From Actinoplanes couchii (GTDB lineage Bacteria; Actinomycetota; Actinomycetes; Mycobacteriales; Micromonosporaceae), in contig NZ_BOMG01000097.1 in NCBI RefSeq assembly GCF_016862075.1, forward strand, positions 109,448 through 173,447: DNA of 64,000 nucleotides, in the 5' to 3' direction. Below, piece by piece: positions 34,649 through 43,200 of the stretch (its first letter is position 1; the number at the start of each line of letters is the position of its first letter). A program made the translations under genes and the position numbers. Below the pieces are notes generated by a model that did not search any database, was not told the DNA's origin, and saw only the letters and a list, made by a program, of their open reading frames with translations.

Positions 34649-36439
34649 TCAAGCGTTCGCTTGGATTATCCGGTGGGCGGCGGCCAGGAGCCGTTCGTCG
34701 GTGGCGAAGACGTGCCAGTCCCCGAAGTACGACAGCCGTACCGGGCTGTCAGCCACCGCCTGCGCGATCGGCGCCGCCCCGGCGTGACCGATGTCGGCCA
34801 GGTGCTCCAGGGCCGGCACCGCGACCGGCGGGCACTCACCGAACCGCAGCGGCCGGGCCAGAGCGGTCAGCACGGGGGCGGCCACGGCCGGGTCGCCGGT
34901 GATCCGATGGTGCGCCCGGGCGGCGTCCAGGCGTACCCACTCGTCGTCGGATGTCGTGGCCTCGGCCAGGCGGTCGGTGAAACCGGCCGCGAGCGGGCCG
35001 AGGTCGCCGAGGTACCGCATCGTCTGCCGGTCCCAGCCCTGCGCCACGGTGTGCAGCAGCCGCGCCGGATCCCCGGTGACCCGCCAGTACGCCCACGGGA
35101 ACCCGGTCAGCAGCCCGGCGGCACCGGACGCGGCCGGCCCGATCTCCCCGAGCGCGTGCGCCGCGTTCCCGGCCAGATCATTGTCGGTCAGCAGCGGGAT
35201 CAGGTGCTCGATGCCGGTCTGCCATGCGCCGAGAACCTCGCACCGTACCCGGCCCGGCAGCAGAGCCACCCCGTCGACCAGGCCCGGCGCGAACTCCCGC
35301 AGCGGGGTCAGGACCTCACCGATGCTGGGCAGCGCGAACGTCAGCAGATCCCGGGAAGCCATGACCGGGCTGGTGGTGAACCCGGCACGCGGCCGTTGCA
35401 ACGCCGGCACACAGCGCGGGTCGTGCAGCCGGGCCAGAGCCCACACGGCGGCATCGTCGGTTTCGGTCAGCGCGGCGAGCCGGTCGGCGGCCTGCCGGGT
35501 GGGGACGCCGCCGAGCAGCCAGGCGGCCCGGTGCCGGACGTCGGGGTCGTCGTCGCCGAGCCGGTCGGCGAGCAGGTCGTGCAGGGCCGGGTCGACCGCC
35601 CGGTTCCGGGTGATCAGGTCACCGGCGTGGCCGAGGGCGGCGAAGCGTTCGTGGCGCCCGGCGGTGGCGCCGACGGCCAGGGCGAACCGGGTGCGGGCGT
35701 CCGGGTCGGCGGCCAGCAGCCGGCCGGTGGCGGCGGTGATGCCCGACGGTGTTCCGGCGAACCGGGCGGTGTCCCGCCACGCGCCGATGTGCTCGTCGTG
35801 CACGGCGGCGATCATCTGCGGCACCCGGGTCAGCGGCAGACCGGGATCAGTTTCGGACAGGGCGTGCAGGGCGGCGAGTCCGGCCTGGAGGTCGTCGCCG
35901 TCCAGGAGGGCGTGTTGCACGGCCGGGCCGAGATGGGCGACGAGGCCGAGACGGTTGGCCGGGTCGGTTTCGGTCTCCCAGCGGCGTGTCAGGTGTGTCC
36001 GTGTCTGATCAGCGGGCAGCAGCCCGGCGGCGAGGATCTCGATCGCGTGCCGCCGGATCACCGGGTCCGGGTCGTCGAGCAGCCCCAGCAGCCGCGGGGT
36101 CTCCCGCAGCAGGGCGGGCCGCCAGCCCGGATCCACGTTCGTGTCGAGATCGGCACCTTCCACGATCAGCGTCTCGACCAGGTCCACGACGTCGGCGCGG
36201 CACCGGCACGGCTGCTCACCGACAGCGAGGTCGATCAGGAACGGCAGCGCCGCGACCGCCGCCGGGCTGATCCAGCCCCCGCTGTAGAACAGCACAAGAT
36301 CAAGGTCGGTCAGCGCCTGCCGCGGCTCGTCGTCACCGGCACAGCCCGGGAACAGCCCGGGAACATCCGAGGCCTTCCCACGATGATGCCGCAGCCCGCT
36401 CCAGGCGATCCCGTCCAAAGATTCCCACACAAGATCCAT
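34649..36439 (-). CDS. HEAT-repeat protein
   Basis: A 596-residue helical repeat protein. Units such as LLGLLDDPDPVIRRHAIEIL and LLADRLGDDDPDVRHRAAWLL follow the HEAT pattern along the whole chain. There is no signal peptide or catalytic motif. Similar proteins are widespread in Actinoplanes-type genomes and presumably act as scaffolds. The start at MDLVWESLDG fits the first helical pair; no good ribosome site is visible. Confidence 0.82.
   Translation of the reverse strand: MDLVWESLDGIAWSGLRHHRGKASDVPGLFPGCAGDDEPRQALTDLDLVLFYSGGWISPAAVAALPFLIDLAVGEQPCRCRADVVDLVETLIVEGADLDTNVDPGWRPALLRETPRLLGLLDDPDPVIRRHAIEILAAGLLPADQTRTHLTRRWETETDPANRLGLVAHLGPAVQHALLDGDDLQAGLAALHALSETDPGLPLTRVPQMIAAVHDEHIGAWRDTARFAGTPSGITAATGRLLAADPDARTRFALAVGATAGRHERFAALGHAGDLITRNRAVDPALHDLLADRLGDDDPDVRHRAAWLLGGVPTRQAADRLAALTETDDAAVWALARLHDPRCVPALQRPRAGFTTSPVMASRDLLTFALPSIGEVLTPLREFAPGLVDGVALLPGRVRCEVLGAWQTGIEHLIPLLTDNDLAGNAAHALGEIGPAASGAAGLLTGFPWAYWRVTGDPARLLHTVAQGWDRQTMRYLGDLGPLAAGFTDRLAEATTSDDEWVRLDAARAHHRITGDPAVAAPVLTALARPLRFGECPPVAVPALEHLADIGHAGAAPIAQAVADSPVRLSYFGDWHVFATDERLLAAAHRIIQANA
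34650..34663. promoter_or_regulatory. Inverted repeat at the exporter operon promoter
   Basis: CAAGCGTTCGCTTG is a perfect six-base inverted repeat abutting a TTGACA box on the minus strand, upstream of the winged-helix regulator gene. It is a likely operator. It overlaps the last codons of the HEAT-repeat gene. Confidence 0.4.
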
Positions 36440-36815
36440 TTTGTACGCCAGGGCAAAGCCCCGTGGCCACACCGCAAGGCGCTACCCACCCCGGACCGAC
36501 CCGCGACCGCCGGGCGGATGCGGCCCCAGACGGAGTCTCACAGGCAGGCAACCTCCTTCGGTCCGGCCGCCGGCAACCGCCCGACTCGCCGGACAACCGC
36601 GACGCCACCGTCGCCCGGGGCACCCGGCTATCGCTGGCCCGGATCGGATGATCTACGGATGACGCGGCACCGGAGAGGAACCCGGGCAGCACGACCGGTG
36701 GTCCGCGGCACACCATCCGCACGGTGCGTGAATCAGTCGAACAGGTCGAGCCAGTTGTTGTTGCCACGGTCGACGGTCACCCGGTCGGTGAGGGATGCGC
36801 CCGGAGTGTTTCGCC
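36440..36815. other. Gap upstream of the HEAT gene, no gene seen
   Basis: GC-rich sequence with only chance frames on both strands. It probably contains the HEAT gene promoter. Confidence 0.4.
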
Positions 36816-37001
36816 TTACCACTGCACGGCCTTCCACGTGCTGGAACGGTTCTGGGCCTGCCGTCGTGTGTAGCTGCCGTCGGCCTTCGGCCGGGTGTAG
36901 CCCTGACTGACCCACGTCGACGTGCCGTCGGCCTGGACGGCGAAGTCGATCTCGTCGGTGGCCTGCACCGCGCCGCCGTCGCAATAGCATCCTCGCCACT
37001 A
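36816..37001 (-). pseudogene. 3' remnant of an unidentified gene
   Basis: A minus-strand frame without a start reads CYCDGGAVQATDEIDFAVQA, then GTSTWVSQGYTRPKADGSY, and ends KAVQW at a TAA. Codon use and composition look coding, but a TAG lies just upstream. It seems to be the last 60 codons of a lost gene; the family is not recognised. Confidence 0.35.
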
Positions 37002-37169
37002 CCGGTCCTGGGCCGGCAGGCCAGAGGGGACCGGAGCTGTCAATCGGCCGTGGACTGGTCAATCTATGATGGCAGGCAGATGTCCTACCCGTTCTCGGAG
37101 GTGATCGCGGTGCACCCGGTCTAGTGACGGCCCCATCCCGGGGCTGCACGGAGCCGAAAGGTGACCGTA

Positions 37170-37457
37170 ATGAGCAGGACCGACCAGACCCGCCCTCTCT
37201 GGGTCCGCATGGCCGAGAAACCGGGTGTCACGTGCATCCCGGTGCACGATCACCGCTTCGGGCCCTGCACTCTGCCCGAGCGCATCACCGCCGACATGCC
37301 CTCGGGGAACTGCTACTGGGGCCGCGCCGGTTATCACGTTGTCAAATGCGACGGCGGCAGCTGCAGCCGCGAACGTCAGGTCTGGCGGCAGGAGGCCAAC
37401 CGCCGCGATCGCCATCAGGTGCGCCGTATGCTGCGCACCTACGACCTCGAAGACTGA
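37170..37457 (+). CDS. Small Cys/His-containing protein
   Basis: A 95-residue basic protein with four Cys and several His (HDHRFGPCTLP, GNCYWGRAGYHVVKCDGGSC), which could form a zinc ribbon. The C-terminal third is Arg-rich (RQVWRQEANRRDRHQVRRML), suggesting nucleic-acid contact. AAAGG precedes the ATG. No family was recognised. It lies among decayed sequence. Confidence 0.5.
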   Translation: MSRTDQTRPLWVRMAEKPGVTCIPVHDHRFGPCTLPERITADMPSGNCYWGRAGYHVVKCDGGSCSRERQVWRQEANRRDRHQVRRMLRTYDLED

Positions 37458-37992
37458 GCGCACCAGCACTGTTCATCAATCATCCGCGCTGCTGTACCTG
37501 ATGTTTTGTCAGTCCCGCCGGGGGCGAAGGTTGCCGCGTGGGGGTGCTCGACAGCAGACGAGGTCTCCGGTGGGTGCTACTACGACCATGCACCGGGGAC
37601 CTCGTGGCCATTCTGCGGTGACAAGGCAGCACGATCATCCAACCGGTCCTACTCACCACCATGGGACTCAACGCCCGCCGGGCCGACCTGAACGTGGCGA
37701 AGTCTGCGCGGGAGATCGAGAAGCCGCCGACGGCCGCACGCCAGCGGCAGGACAGTCGTAGCGGCCGGGAGGCTGAGCAGCCAGCCCGGCGCCAGTAAGA
37801 CACCGAGCCGAAGGGCGGGCCGGATCGGTCAGCGCCGAAGGCGATCTCCACTGCATGTCAGGGACTTCGGCACACCCGGGATCGGGCGCAAGGCGGGCGG
37901 GCGGCTCCCGGCCGTACCGGCAAACGATCGTGGGGTTGTCGTTGCGGACGGGCGCGGCCCCGGCCGTACCAGCGAATCGTTTTAGAGGTTTG
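37458..37992. other. Gap with no supportable gene
   Basis: Five hundred bases of mixed frames on both strands. None has a ribosome site, domain or consistent coding pattern. It is probably degenerate sequence. Confidence 0.4.
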
Positions 37993-38853
37993 TCATGCCG
38001 GGCTGATGCGGGCGAGCGCCCCGATCTCCAGGGCGGTCCACAACGCGCCGTCCGGGCCGGTGGTGATGCCGTGTGGCTCGCTGGCCGGGGTGGGGAGGTC
38101 TTCGCTGGTCACGGTGCCGTCGGTGGTGATGGAGGAGATGCGGTTGCCGGCCCACTCGGTGATCCACAGGCGGCCGTCGGGGCCGGTGGTGATGGCGTGC
38201 GGGCGGCCGGCCCGGTCCGGTAGCGGGAATTCGGTGATCTCGCCGGATGTGGTGATCCGCCCGGCCTGACCGGCGAGGATCTCCACGAACCACATCGCCC
38301 CGTCCGGTCCGGCGGTGATCCCGACCGGTCCGGCCTGCTCAGTCGGCAGTTCGAAAACGGTGATCGTGTGGTCGGTGCCGACCCGGCCGATCGCGTTGGC
38401 CTGGTTGAGGGTGAACCACAGGGCTCCGTCCGGTCCGGCTGCGATCGCCGACGGGAACATCCCGGCAGCGGGCAGGGGGATCTCGGTGATCTCGCCGGCT
38501 GTGGTGATCCGCCCGATCCGGTCGGTGGCGGTGGCGGTGAACCACAGCGCCCCGTCCGGGCCCGCGGTGATCCCGAACGGTGCGGCGCCCGGCACCTCGA
38601 ACCCGGTGACCTGCCCGGACGTGGTGATCCGGCCGATCCGGTGGCCTTTGAACTCGGTGAACCACAGTGCCCCGTCCGGCCCCGCCGTGATGACCGTGGG
38701 GCCGTCGCCGACCGGATGGAACACCGGCTCACCGCCGGGAACGAGCCGCCCGACCCGCCCGCCGTGCACGAGCGTGAACCACAGGGCCCCGTCCGGGCCG
38801 GTCGTGATCGCGTACGGCCCACCGTCGCCCACCGGGTACTTGCGCATCGGCAT
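37993..38853 (-). CDS. vgb: Virginiamycin B (streptogramin B) lyase
   Basis: A 286-residue seven-bladed beta-propeller in which GPDGALWFT recurs once per blade, the signature of Vgb. His219 (GRPHAITT), His261 (EPHGITT) and Glu276 (ALEIG) have nearly the spacing of the Mg-binding and catalytic His229, His270 and Glu284 of the Staphylococcus enzyme. It linearises type B streptogramins by C-O bond elimination and so gives resistance. There is no signal peptide and no associated efflux or acetyltransferase gene. Actinomycete homologues are common and may have other roles. Confidence 0.92.
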   Translation of the reverse strand: MPMRKYPVGDGGPYAITTGPDGALWFTLVHGGRVGRLVPGGEPVFHPVGDGPTVITAGPDGALWFTEFKGHRIGRITTSGQVTGFEVPGAAPFGITAGPDGALWFTATATDRIGRITTAGEITEIPLPAAGMFPSAIAAGPDGALWFTLNQANAIGRVGTDHTITVFELPTEQAGPVGITAGPDGAMWFVEILAGQAGRITTSGEITEFPLPDRAGRPHAITTGPDGRLWITEWAGNRISSITTDGTVTSEDLPTPASEPHGITTGPDGALWTALEIGALARISPA

Positions 38854-38936
38854 AGTCCAATTATTGTCGATCGATGATGCTCGATAAGCCGGCGGGGGTT
38901 ACATGCTGCGTTCGACCCGGTGCCTACCGTGACGTC

Positions 38937-39431
38937 ATGCTCAACGAAGCGCTCGCCCGTGAACTCATCGACCTGACCGCCGAGGACCTCCGGCTGCAGC
39001 CCGGCGCCCTCGGCGACGACCCCGCCGCCCAGCTGGCCCACCGGCGGGTCACCGTCCGCAACGCCGACCGGCTCACCGCGATCCTCGACGAACACGGCTG
39101 GCCCACCCCCGCCCTGGTCGGCGACGAGGGCGCCCGCCGGGCGTGGTTGATCGCCCAGCACGCCGACCGGCAGCTCGACGTCCAGCGCCGCGCCCTGACC
39201 CTGATGACCGCAGCCGGCGCCGACTCCACCCAGGTCGCGATGCTGCACGACCGGGTTCGGGTCAACGAGGGACGCCCGCAGACCTACGGCACCCAGATCG
39301 CCGGGGTCGCCGACGGCCGTCCCGTGCCGTGGCCGTGCGAGGACCCGGACACCATGGACCAGCGGCGCGCCACGGTCGGGCTGGACCCGTTCGATGTCCA
39401 CGTCGCCAGACACGCGCCGGCGCAACCGTGA
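38937..39431 (+). CDS. DUF6624-type protein
   Basis: A 164-residue soluble protein. NADRLTAILDEHGWPTPALV, then AWLIAQHADRQLDVQRRAL and VNEGRPQTYGTQI, are the conserved strips of DUF6624. The function is unknown. No ribosome site is seen, and the upstream 80 bases could hold a leaderless promoter. It is coupled by four bases to the next gene. Confidence 0.77.
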   Translation: MLNEALARELIDLTAEDLRLQPGALGDDPAAQLAHRRVTVRNADRLTAILDEHGWPTPALVGDEGARRAWLIAQHADRQLDVQRRALTLMTAAGADSTQVAMLHDRVRVNEGRPQTYGTQIAGVADGRPVPWPCEDPDTMDQRRATVGLDPFDVHVARHAPAQP

Positions 39432-40057
39432 CCGTGGACGTCCGTGAGCTGATCGCCGGCGAACGCCACCGCCTCGCCGACCTGCTCGACACCCTGACCG
39501 GGCAGCAGCTGGCCACCCCGAGCCTGTGCGCCGGATGGACGGTGAAACAGGTGGCCGCCCACCTGGTCGCCGCCGTCGACGCGCCCGCGAGCGCCCTGCT
39601 GAAGCTGATGGTCACCAGTGGGTTCCGGCTGCACCGGGCCAATGCCCGGCTCGCCGTCGACGTCGCGCGGCGCCCCACCGGGGAACTGTCCGCACTGCTG
39701 CGCAAGCACGCCGGCAACCCGTTCCGGCCGCCGATCGTCGGCCATCCGGGTGCGCTGACCGACCTGCAGGTGCACCTTCAGGACATCCGGCGGCCGCTGG
39801 GCCTGCCGCACGACCTGATCCCGGACGGCCTGCGGATCTCCCTGGACTTCCTGACCGGCGGCCGGGCGGTGGGTTTCACCCCGCGCTCGCGGCCGGCCGA
39901 GTTGCGCCTGGAGGCCACGGACCAGGATTGGGTCAAAGGCGACGGCTTGTTGGTACGGGGGGCGAGCGAAGCCCTGATGATGGCGCTGTGCGGGCGGGCC
40001 GTGGTCCTCGGCGAGCTGGCCGGTGACGGGGTGGAGGTGTTGCGTACCCGCTGCTGA
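39428..40057 (+). CDS. Maleylpyruvate isomerase-type (MDMPI/DinB) protein
   Basis: A 209-residue protein. DLLDTLTGQQLATPSLCAGW and the TVKQVAAHL His region are the N-terminal MDMPI domain, a DinB-like four-helix bundle that binds a divalent metal and, in known members, mycothiol. The C-terminal strip RPAELRLEATD is the small second domain. It probably acts in mycothiol-dependent chemistry. The GTG overlaps the previous stop. Confidence 0.82.
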   Translation: MTVDVRELIAGERHRLADLLDTLTGQQLATPSLCAGWTVKQVAAHLVAAVDAPASALLKLMVTSGFRLHRANARLAVDVARRPTGELSALLRKHAGNPFRPPIVGHPGALTDLQVHLQDIRRPLGLPHDLIPDGLRISLDFLTGGRAVGFTPRSRPAELRLEATDQDWVKGDGLLVRGASEALMMALCGRAVVLGELAGDGVEVLRTRC

Positions 40058-40089
40058 AGGTTGTACGCACGCTCTTAGAAAAAATTTAT

Positions 40090-40103
40090 GTTCATCTATG
40101 AAC
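40090..40103. promoter_or_regulatory. Inverted repeat upstream of doxX
   Basis: GTTCATCTATGAAC is a six-base perfect dyad in an AT-rich promoter region, 65 bases before the DoxX start. It could be an operator; no regulator is adjacent. Confidence 0.3.
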
Positions 40104-40167
40104 GTCGAAACATTCAGTGACTAGCTTCGATGGGCAGGTGGACCGTTTCTCGACCTAGGAGCCTCTA

Positions 40168-40593
40168 TTGTCCTCCCCGCGTATCGCCCAGATCACCTGG
40201 CCACTGTTCCGCGTCGTCGTCGGGCTGCTGTTCGCCTGCCACGGCCTGGCCAGCCTGTTCGGCCTCTTCGGCGGCAGCCGGGGCACCGGCGAACCGATCC
40301 CCACCGGCACCTGGCCCGGCTGGTACGCGGCCGTCATCCAGCTCGTCTGCGGCATCCTCGTCCTGCTCGGCCTGCTGACCCGCCCGGCGGCGATCCTGGC
40401 CTCCGGCTCGATGGCGTACGCCTACTTCATGGTCCACCAGCCCGACGGCCTGCTCCCGATCGAGAACGGCGGTGTCAACGCCGCCCTGTACGCCTGGACG
40501 TTCCTGGTCATCGCCGCGTTCGGCGCCGGCCACTACTCCCTGGACGCCGTGATCGACCGGCGCCGCGAGCCTGCCGCCCCGGTCACCGTCTGA
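40168..40593 (+). CDS. DoxX family membrane protein
   Basis: A 141-residue protein with four membrane helices. WPLFRVVVGLLFACHGLASL is the typical first helix of DoxX, and ILVLLGLLTRPAAILASG the second pair. The family is linked to thiosulfate or quinone redox and oxidative stress. The TTG start is supported by TAGGAGC at a usual spacing. A terminator follows. Confidence 0.88.
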   Translation: MSSPRIAQITWPLFRVVVGLLFACHGLASLFGLFGGSRGTGEPIPTGTWPGWYAAVIQLVCGILVLLGLLTRPAAILASGSMAYAYFMVHQPDGLLPIENGGVNAALYAWTFLVIAAFGAGHYSLDAVIDRRREPAAPVTV

Positions 40594-40608
40594 CCAGGAC
40601 CATCACCG

Positions 40609-40636
40609 CCCCGGCCCACCGTCACGAGGGCCGGGG
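40609..40636 (+). terminator. Terminator after doxX
   Basis: CCCCGGCCC and GGGCCGGGG form a perfect nine-base stem with a ten-base loop, 15 bases after the stop codon. Confidence 0.6.
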
Positions 40637-40655
40637 CCCGGCCCTTCTCGCGGAT

Positions 40656-40728
40656 CCGGGCCTTGACCCTCACACGGTTGTCCCCGAAGGCCGGGCCTTG
40701 ACCTTCACACGGTGACAACCCCTAACGT
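40656..40728 (+). promoter_or_regulatory. Duplicated MerR-type promoter
   Basis: CCGGGCCTTGACC followed by TCACACGGT occurs at 40656 and again 35 bases later at 40691. The second copy forms a full MerR-type promoter: TTGACC (40698), a 19-base spacer with the TCAC-ACG-GTGA dyad, and TAACGT (40723), seven bases before an ATG. It drives only a broken SDR gene. Confidence 0.55.
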
Positions 40729-40735
40729 CGACGAC

Positions 40736-40951
40736 ATGGCAGGACTGGTACTCATCGGCGCGGGCCCCGGCATCGGGCGCTCCGTCGCCGCCCGCCGCGC
40801 CCGCTTCGGTCGCGAGGGTCTCCCCGTCGCCCTGATCGCCCGCACCCCCGGCCCCGGCGTGATCACCGCCGACTGCACCGACCAGCCCGCTCTGCGCGCG
40901 GCCCCGTACACCGAGCCCCGCTCCCGATGGTGCCAGGAGGTGATCCACTGA
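40736..40951 (+). pseudogene. Truncated SDR gene
   Basis: AGLVLIGAGPGIGRSVAARR is the intact Rossmann start of an SDR, and GVITADCTDQPALRAA a second piece. The region between is shortened, and the remaining two hundred codons with the catalytic Ser/Tyr/Lys are gone. The leaderless ATG is at 40736. Confidence 0.6.
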
Positions 40952-41018
40952 TCACCCCACTTCTCGCGCCCGGACGGCCCGGGGTCGTCCACACCGACCA
41001 GAGCACCCTGAGGGCGGC

Positions 41019-41288
41019 ATGGTGAACGACGACGGCACAGAGGGCCTTCTCGCAAGGATGTCTGCGTGGCACGACGGCGACGGGGCGGCCTACGAGTTGG
41101 CGGTGGCACTGGGTGTACTCCCACCGGATGCCTTTGCCGAACACAAGTGGGTCTTCTGGGCGGCCAATCCGTTCGGTGACGGGCTCCGTTAGGCCCTGCT
41201 GGCTCTGGTGAGTGCCGGCCTGCTCGACCACGACGAGGAGAGGGACCGGTTCCGGAGCCGGCCCGACGACAATCGTCCGCCTGGTTGA
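41019..41288 (+). pseudogene. Small gene interrupted by an in-frame amber codon
   Basis: The ATG frame reads LLARMSAWHDGDGAAYELAV, continues through HKWVFWAANPFGDGLR to a TAG at 41190, and stays open in the same frame with coherent sequence (ALLALVSAGLLDHDEERDRF) to a TGA at 41286. The two halves look like one 89-codon protein with a single nonsense change. The family is not recognised. Confidence 0.45.
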
Positions 41289-41412
41289 TCGTCGGGTGAC
41301 GGCGTGGGCAGCGGTCGAGGACATCCGGTCGATCTCGTGCTGCGCCCTTGTCCCGGATCCGGCGCTTCCCGCGCTCGGCGGCTTCTTCGATCGTGCGGCG
41401 CACGTCGGCTTC

Positions 41413-41442
41413 GGCACTCTTGGCCTCGGCACTCTTGGCCTC
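41413..41442. repeat. 15-base tandem repeat, two units
   Basis: GGCACTCTTGGCCTC occurs twice in tandem. On the minus strand it encodes EAKSA twice within a short charged frame (SAEADVRRTIEEAAERGKRR) that lacks a start. The surrounding 41289-41688 region has no complete gene and looks like coding debris. Confidence 0.6.
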
Positions 41443-41688
41443 GAGCCGCGAAGCCGGTGCCCCGCAACGTGTTGCTGGAGAAGCCGGCCGAATCTGTCAC
41501 CGGCATCGGGTGACGGCTCCGCCCACGATGCGCAGGACGCCACCGCCGTCTGCGCTGAGCGGCAACAGCCCGGCCGGCGGCATCACCGGCAGCGACTTGT
41601 GTGGCGCGCTCAGCCAGACGGCGGGGCTACGGATCGGAGGGCTACTCGACAACGACGACAGCGGGGCCGGGAAATCGGATGGGGCTGG

Positions 41689-42972
41689 TCAGCGCAGTTT
41701 CCACGCGGCGGGGCGGATGGTGCCGTCGGGGTTCTGGACGTTGGCGATGATCAGGCCGGTGTCGGTCAGTTCGACCACCGAGCGGATGGTCCAGCCGGGC
41801 GGGGACGGCAGTGGGGTGCGGGCGCCGTTGTGCCACAGCGACATCTGCGGGGTGCCGTCGGCGCCGTCGGCGAGGATCACCATGCGGGCGCCGGTTGCTG
41901 CCACCACGCCCTGGGCGCTGCGTTCGCCAGCGGCCAGGGGGACCACGGTGCGGGTGCCGGCCGCGTCCCAGTAGGCCGCCGTCCGGACGCCGGAGGAGTC
42001 GCTGACCCAGCCGGCTATGCCGCCGTCGGCGGCCAGGTTGTTGACGGTCTGGCCCGACGGGCAGACCAGGCCGCTGACCGGCCCGGCGGGGACGGTCGCC
42101 TCGGACAGGATCGTCGTGGTCCCGGGGACACCGCCGGTGTGGCGCAGCAGCAGGTAGCGGGGCAGGCCGTTGGTGACCACGTACCCGCTGGCGATCACAC
42201 TGCCGTCGGTCTGGATCCGGGAGACGCAGGCGACGCCCAGGTAGGGGGTGCCGAACACCGGGAGCAGCACCGACGCGCCGTTCTTCCACAGCACCGGGCG
42301 GGCCGTGGTGCCCTGACCGGCGCCGTTGATCACGGCGACCAGGGCGCTGCCGTCGGCGCCGACCGAGATCACGTTGCGGCGGTAACCGGCGTCGAGTTCG
42401 GGGGTTCCGCTCAGCGGTGTGCGGGTGCCGTCGCGGCGGACCAGTTCGGAGGTGCCGGAGATCGCGTCGGTGCCGTTGGTCTGCACACCCCAGGTGTCAC
42501 CGGCCGGGTTCACCGCGGCGGCCCGGCTGCGGTCGGGGCCGATCAGTGTCGCGGTGCGGCCGCTGACCGACCAGCGGGTGGCCCTGGTGACGCCGCCGAC
42601 GGTGACCTCGCCGGCTGCCTCGCCGAGGTCGGTGACGGCGGTGACCGCGCCGGAGGTGGCGCCGGCCGGCAGGGTCAGGCGCTGCTTCTGCCAACCGAGG
42701 CGGGGCACGGCCGCCCACCGGTACGGGGTCTCGACGATGGAGGTGTTGCCGTCCGGGCCGGTGGTGGTGACGCGGGCGGTGCCGCCGACCACACCGAGCG
42801 GGGAGACGTCCACACCGGTGACGGTCAGCTGCCCGCCCGGTCCGGCCGCCGGGATCGGCAGGAGGTGACCGCGCACCGGGGCGGCCGCCGCGGACGGGGC
42901 CGCGGTCATCGTGGCAACAAGGACGCCGGCCAGGACCGACGAGGTCAAACGCCAACTTTTGACATTGGTCAT
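41689..42972 (-). CDS. Secreted beta-rich protein of unknown function
   Basis: A 427-residue exported protein. MTNVKSWRLTSSVLAGVLVA begins a signal peptide that ends near AAAA at about residue 31. The mature part is rich in short beta strands with repeating patterns (TPYRWAAVPRLGW, TRATRWSVSGRTATL, ARPVLWKNGASVLL, RTAAYWDAAGTRTVVPL), suggesting a beta-propeller in which each blade carries a W...G segment. No catalytic motif is seen. It stands alone with its own upstream gap. Confidence 0.77.
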   Translation of the reverse strand: MTNVKSWRLTSSVLAGVLVATMTAAPSAAAAPVRGHLLPIPAAGPGGQLTVTGVDVSPLGVVGGTARVTTTGPDGNTSIVETPYRWAAVPRLGWQKQRLTLPAGATSGAVTAVTDLGEAAGEVTVGGVTRATRWSVSGRTATLIGPDRSRAAAVNPAGDTWGVQTNGTDAISGTSELVRRDGTRTPLSGTPELDAGYRRNVISVGADGSALVAVINGAGQGTTARPVLWKNGASVLLPVFGTPYLGVACVSRIQTDGSVIASGYVVTNGLPRYLLLRHTGGVPGTTTILSEATVPAGPVSGLVCPSGQTVNNLAADGGIAGWVSDSSGVRTAAYWDAAGTRTVVPLAAGERSAQGVVAATGARMVILADGADGTPQMSLWHNGARTPLPSPPGWTIRSVVELTDTGLIIANVQNPDGTIRPAAWKLR

Positions 42973-43200
42973 GGCAGATATTTATCAAGGCTGTGATATT
43001 GGCACAACCGTGCGTGCTCAGATCTTCAACCTCGACATCACCGGCGCCGAACCGCAGGACAGGCGGGCCCGGGCAGTCGCCGGGGGCGGCGGGACCGGAG
43101 CGGGGTTCCGCCGCGCCGCACCCCGAGGCCCGGCGGCCGTGGACCGGGGCGTGACACATGCGACCGCCCCAATTCATATTTGGCTTGTAGGTTTTGCGGT

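Noticed and set aside
34619..36910. 763-residue plus-strand frame antisense to the HEAT gene
   Set aside because: Composition is that of reversed high-GC codons, without domain or ribosome site.
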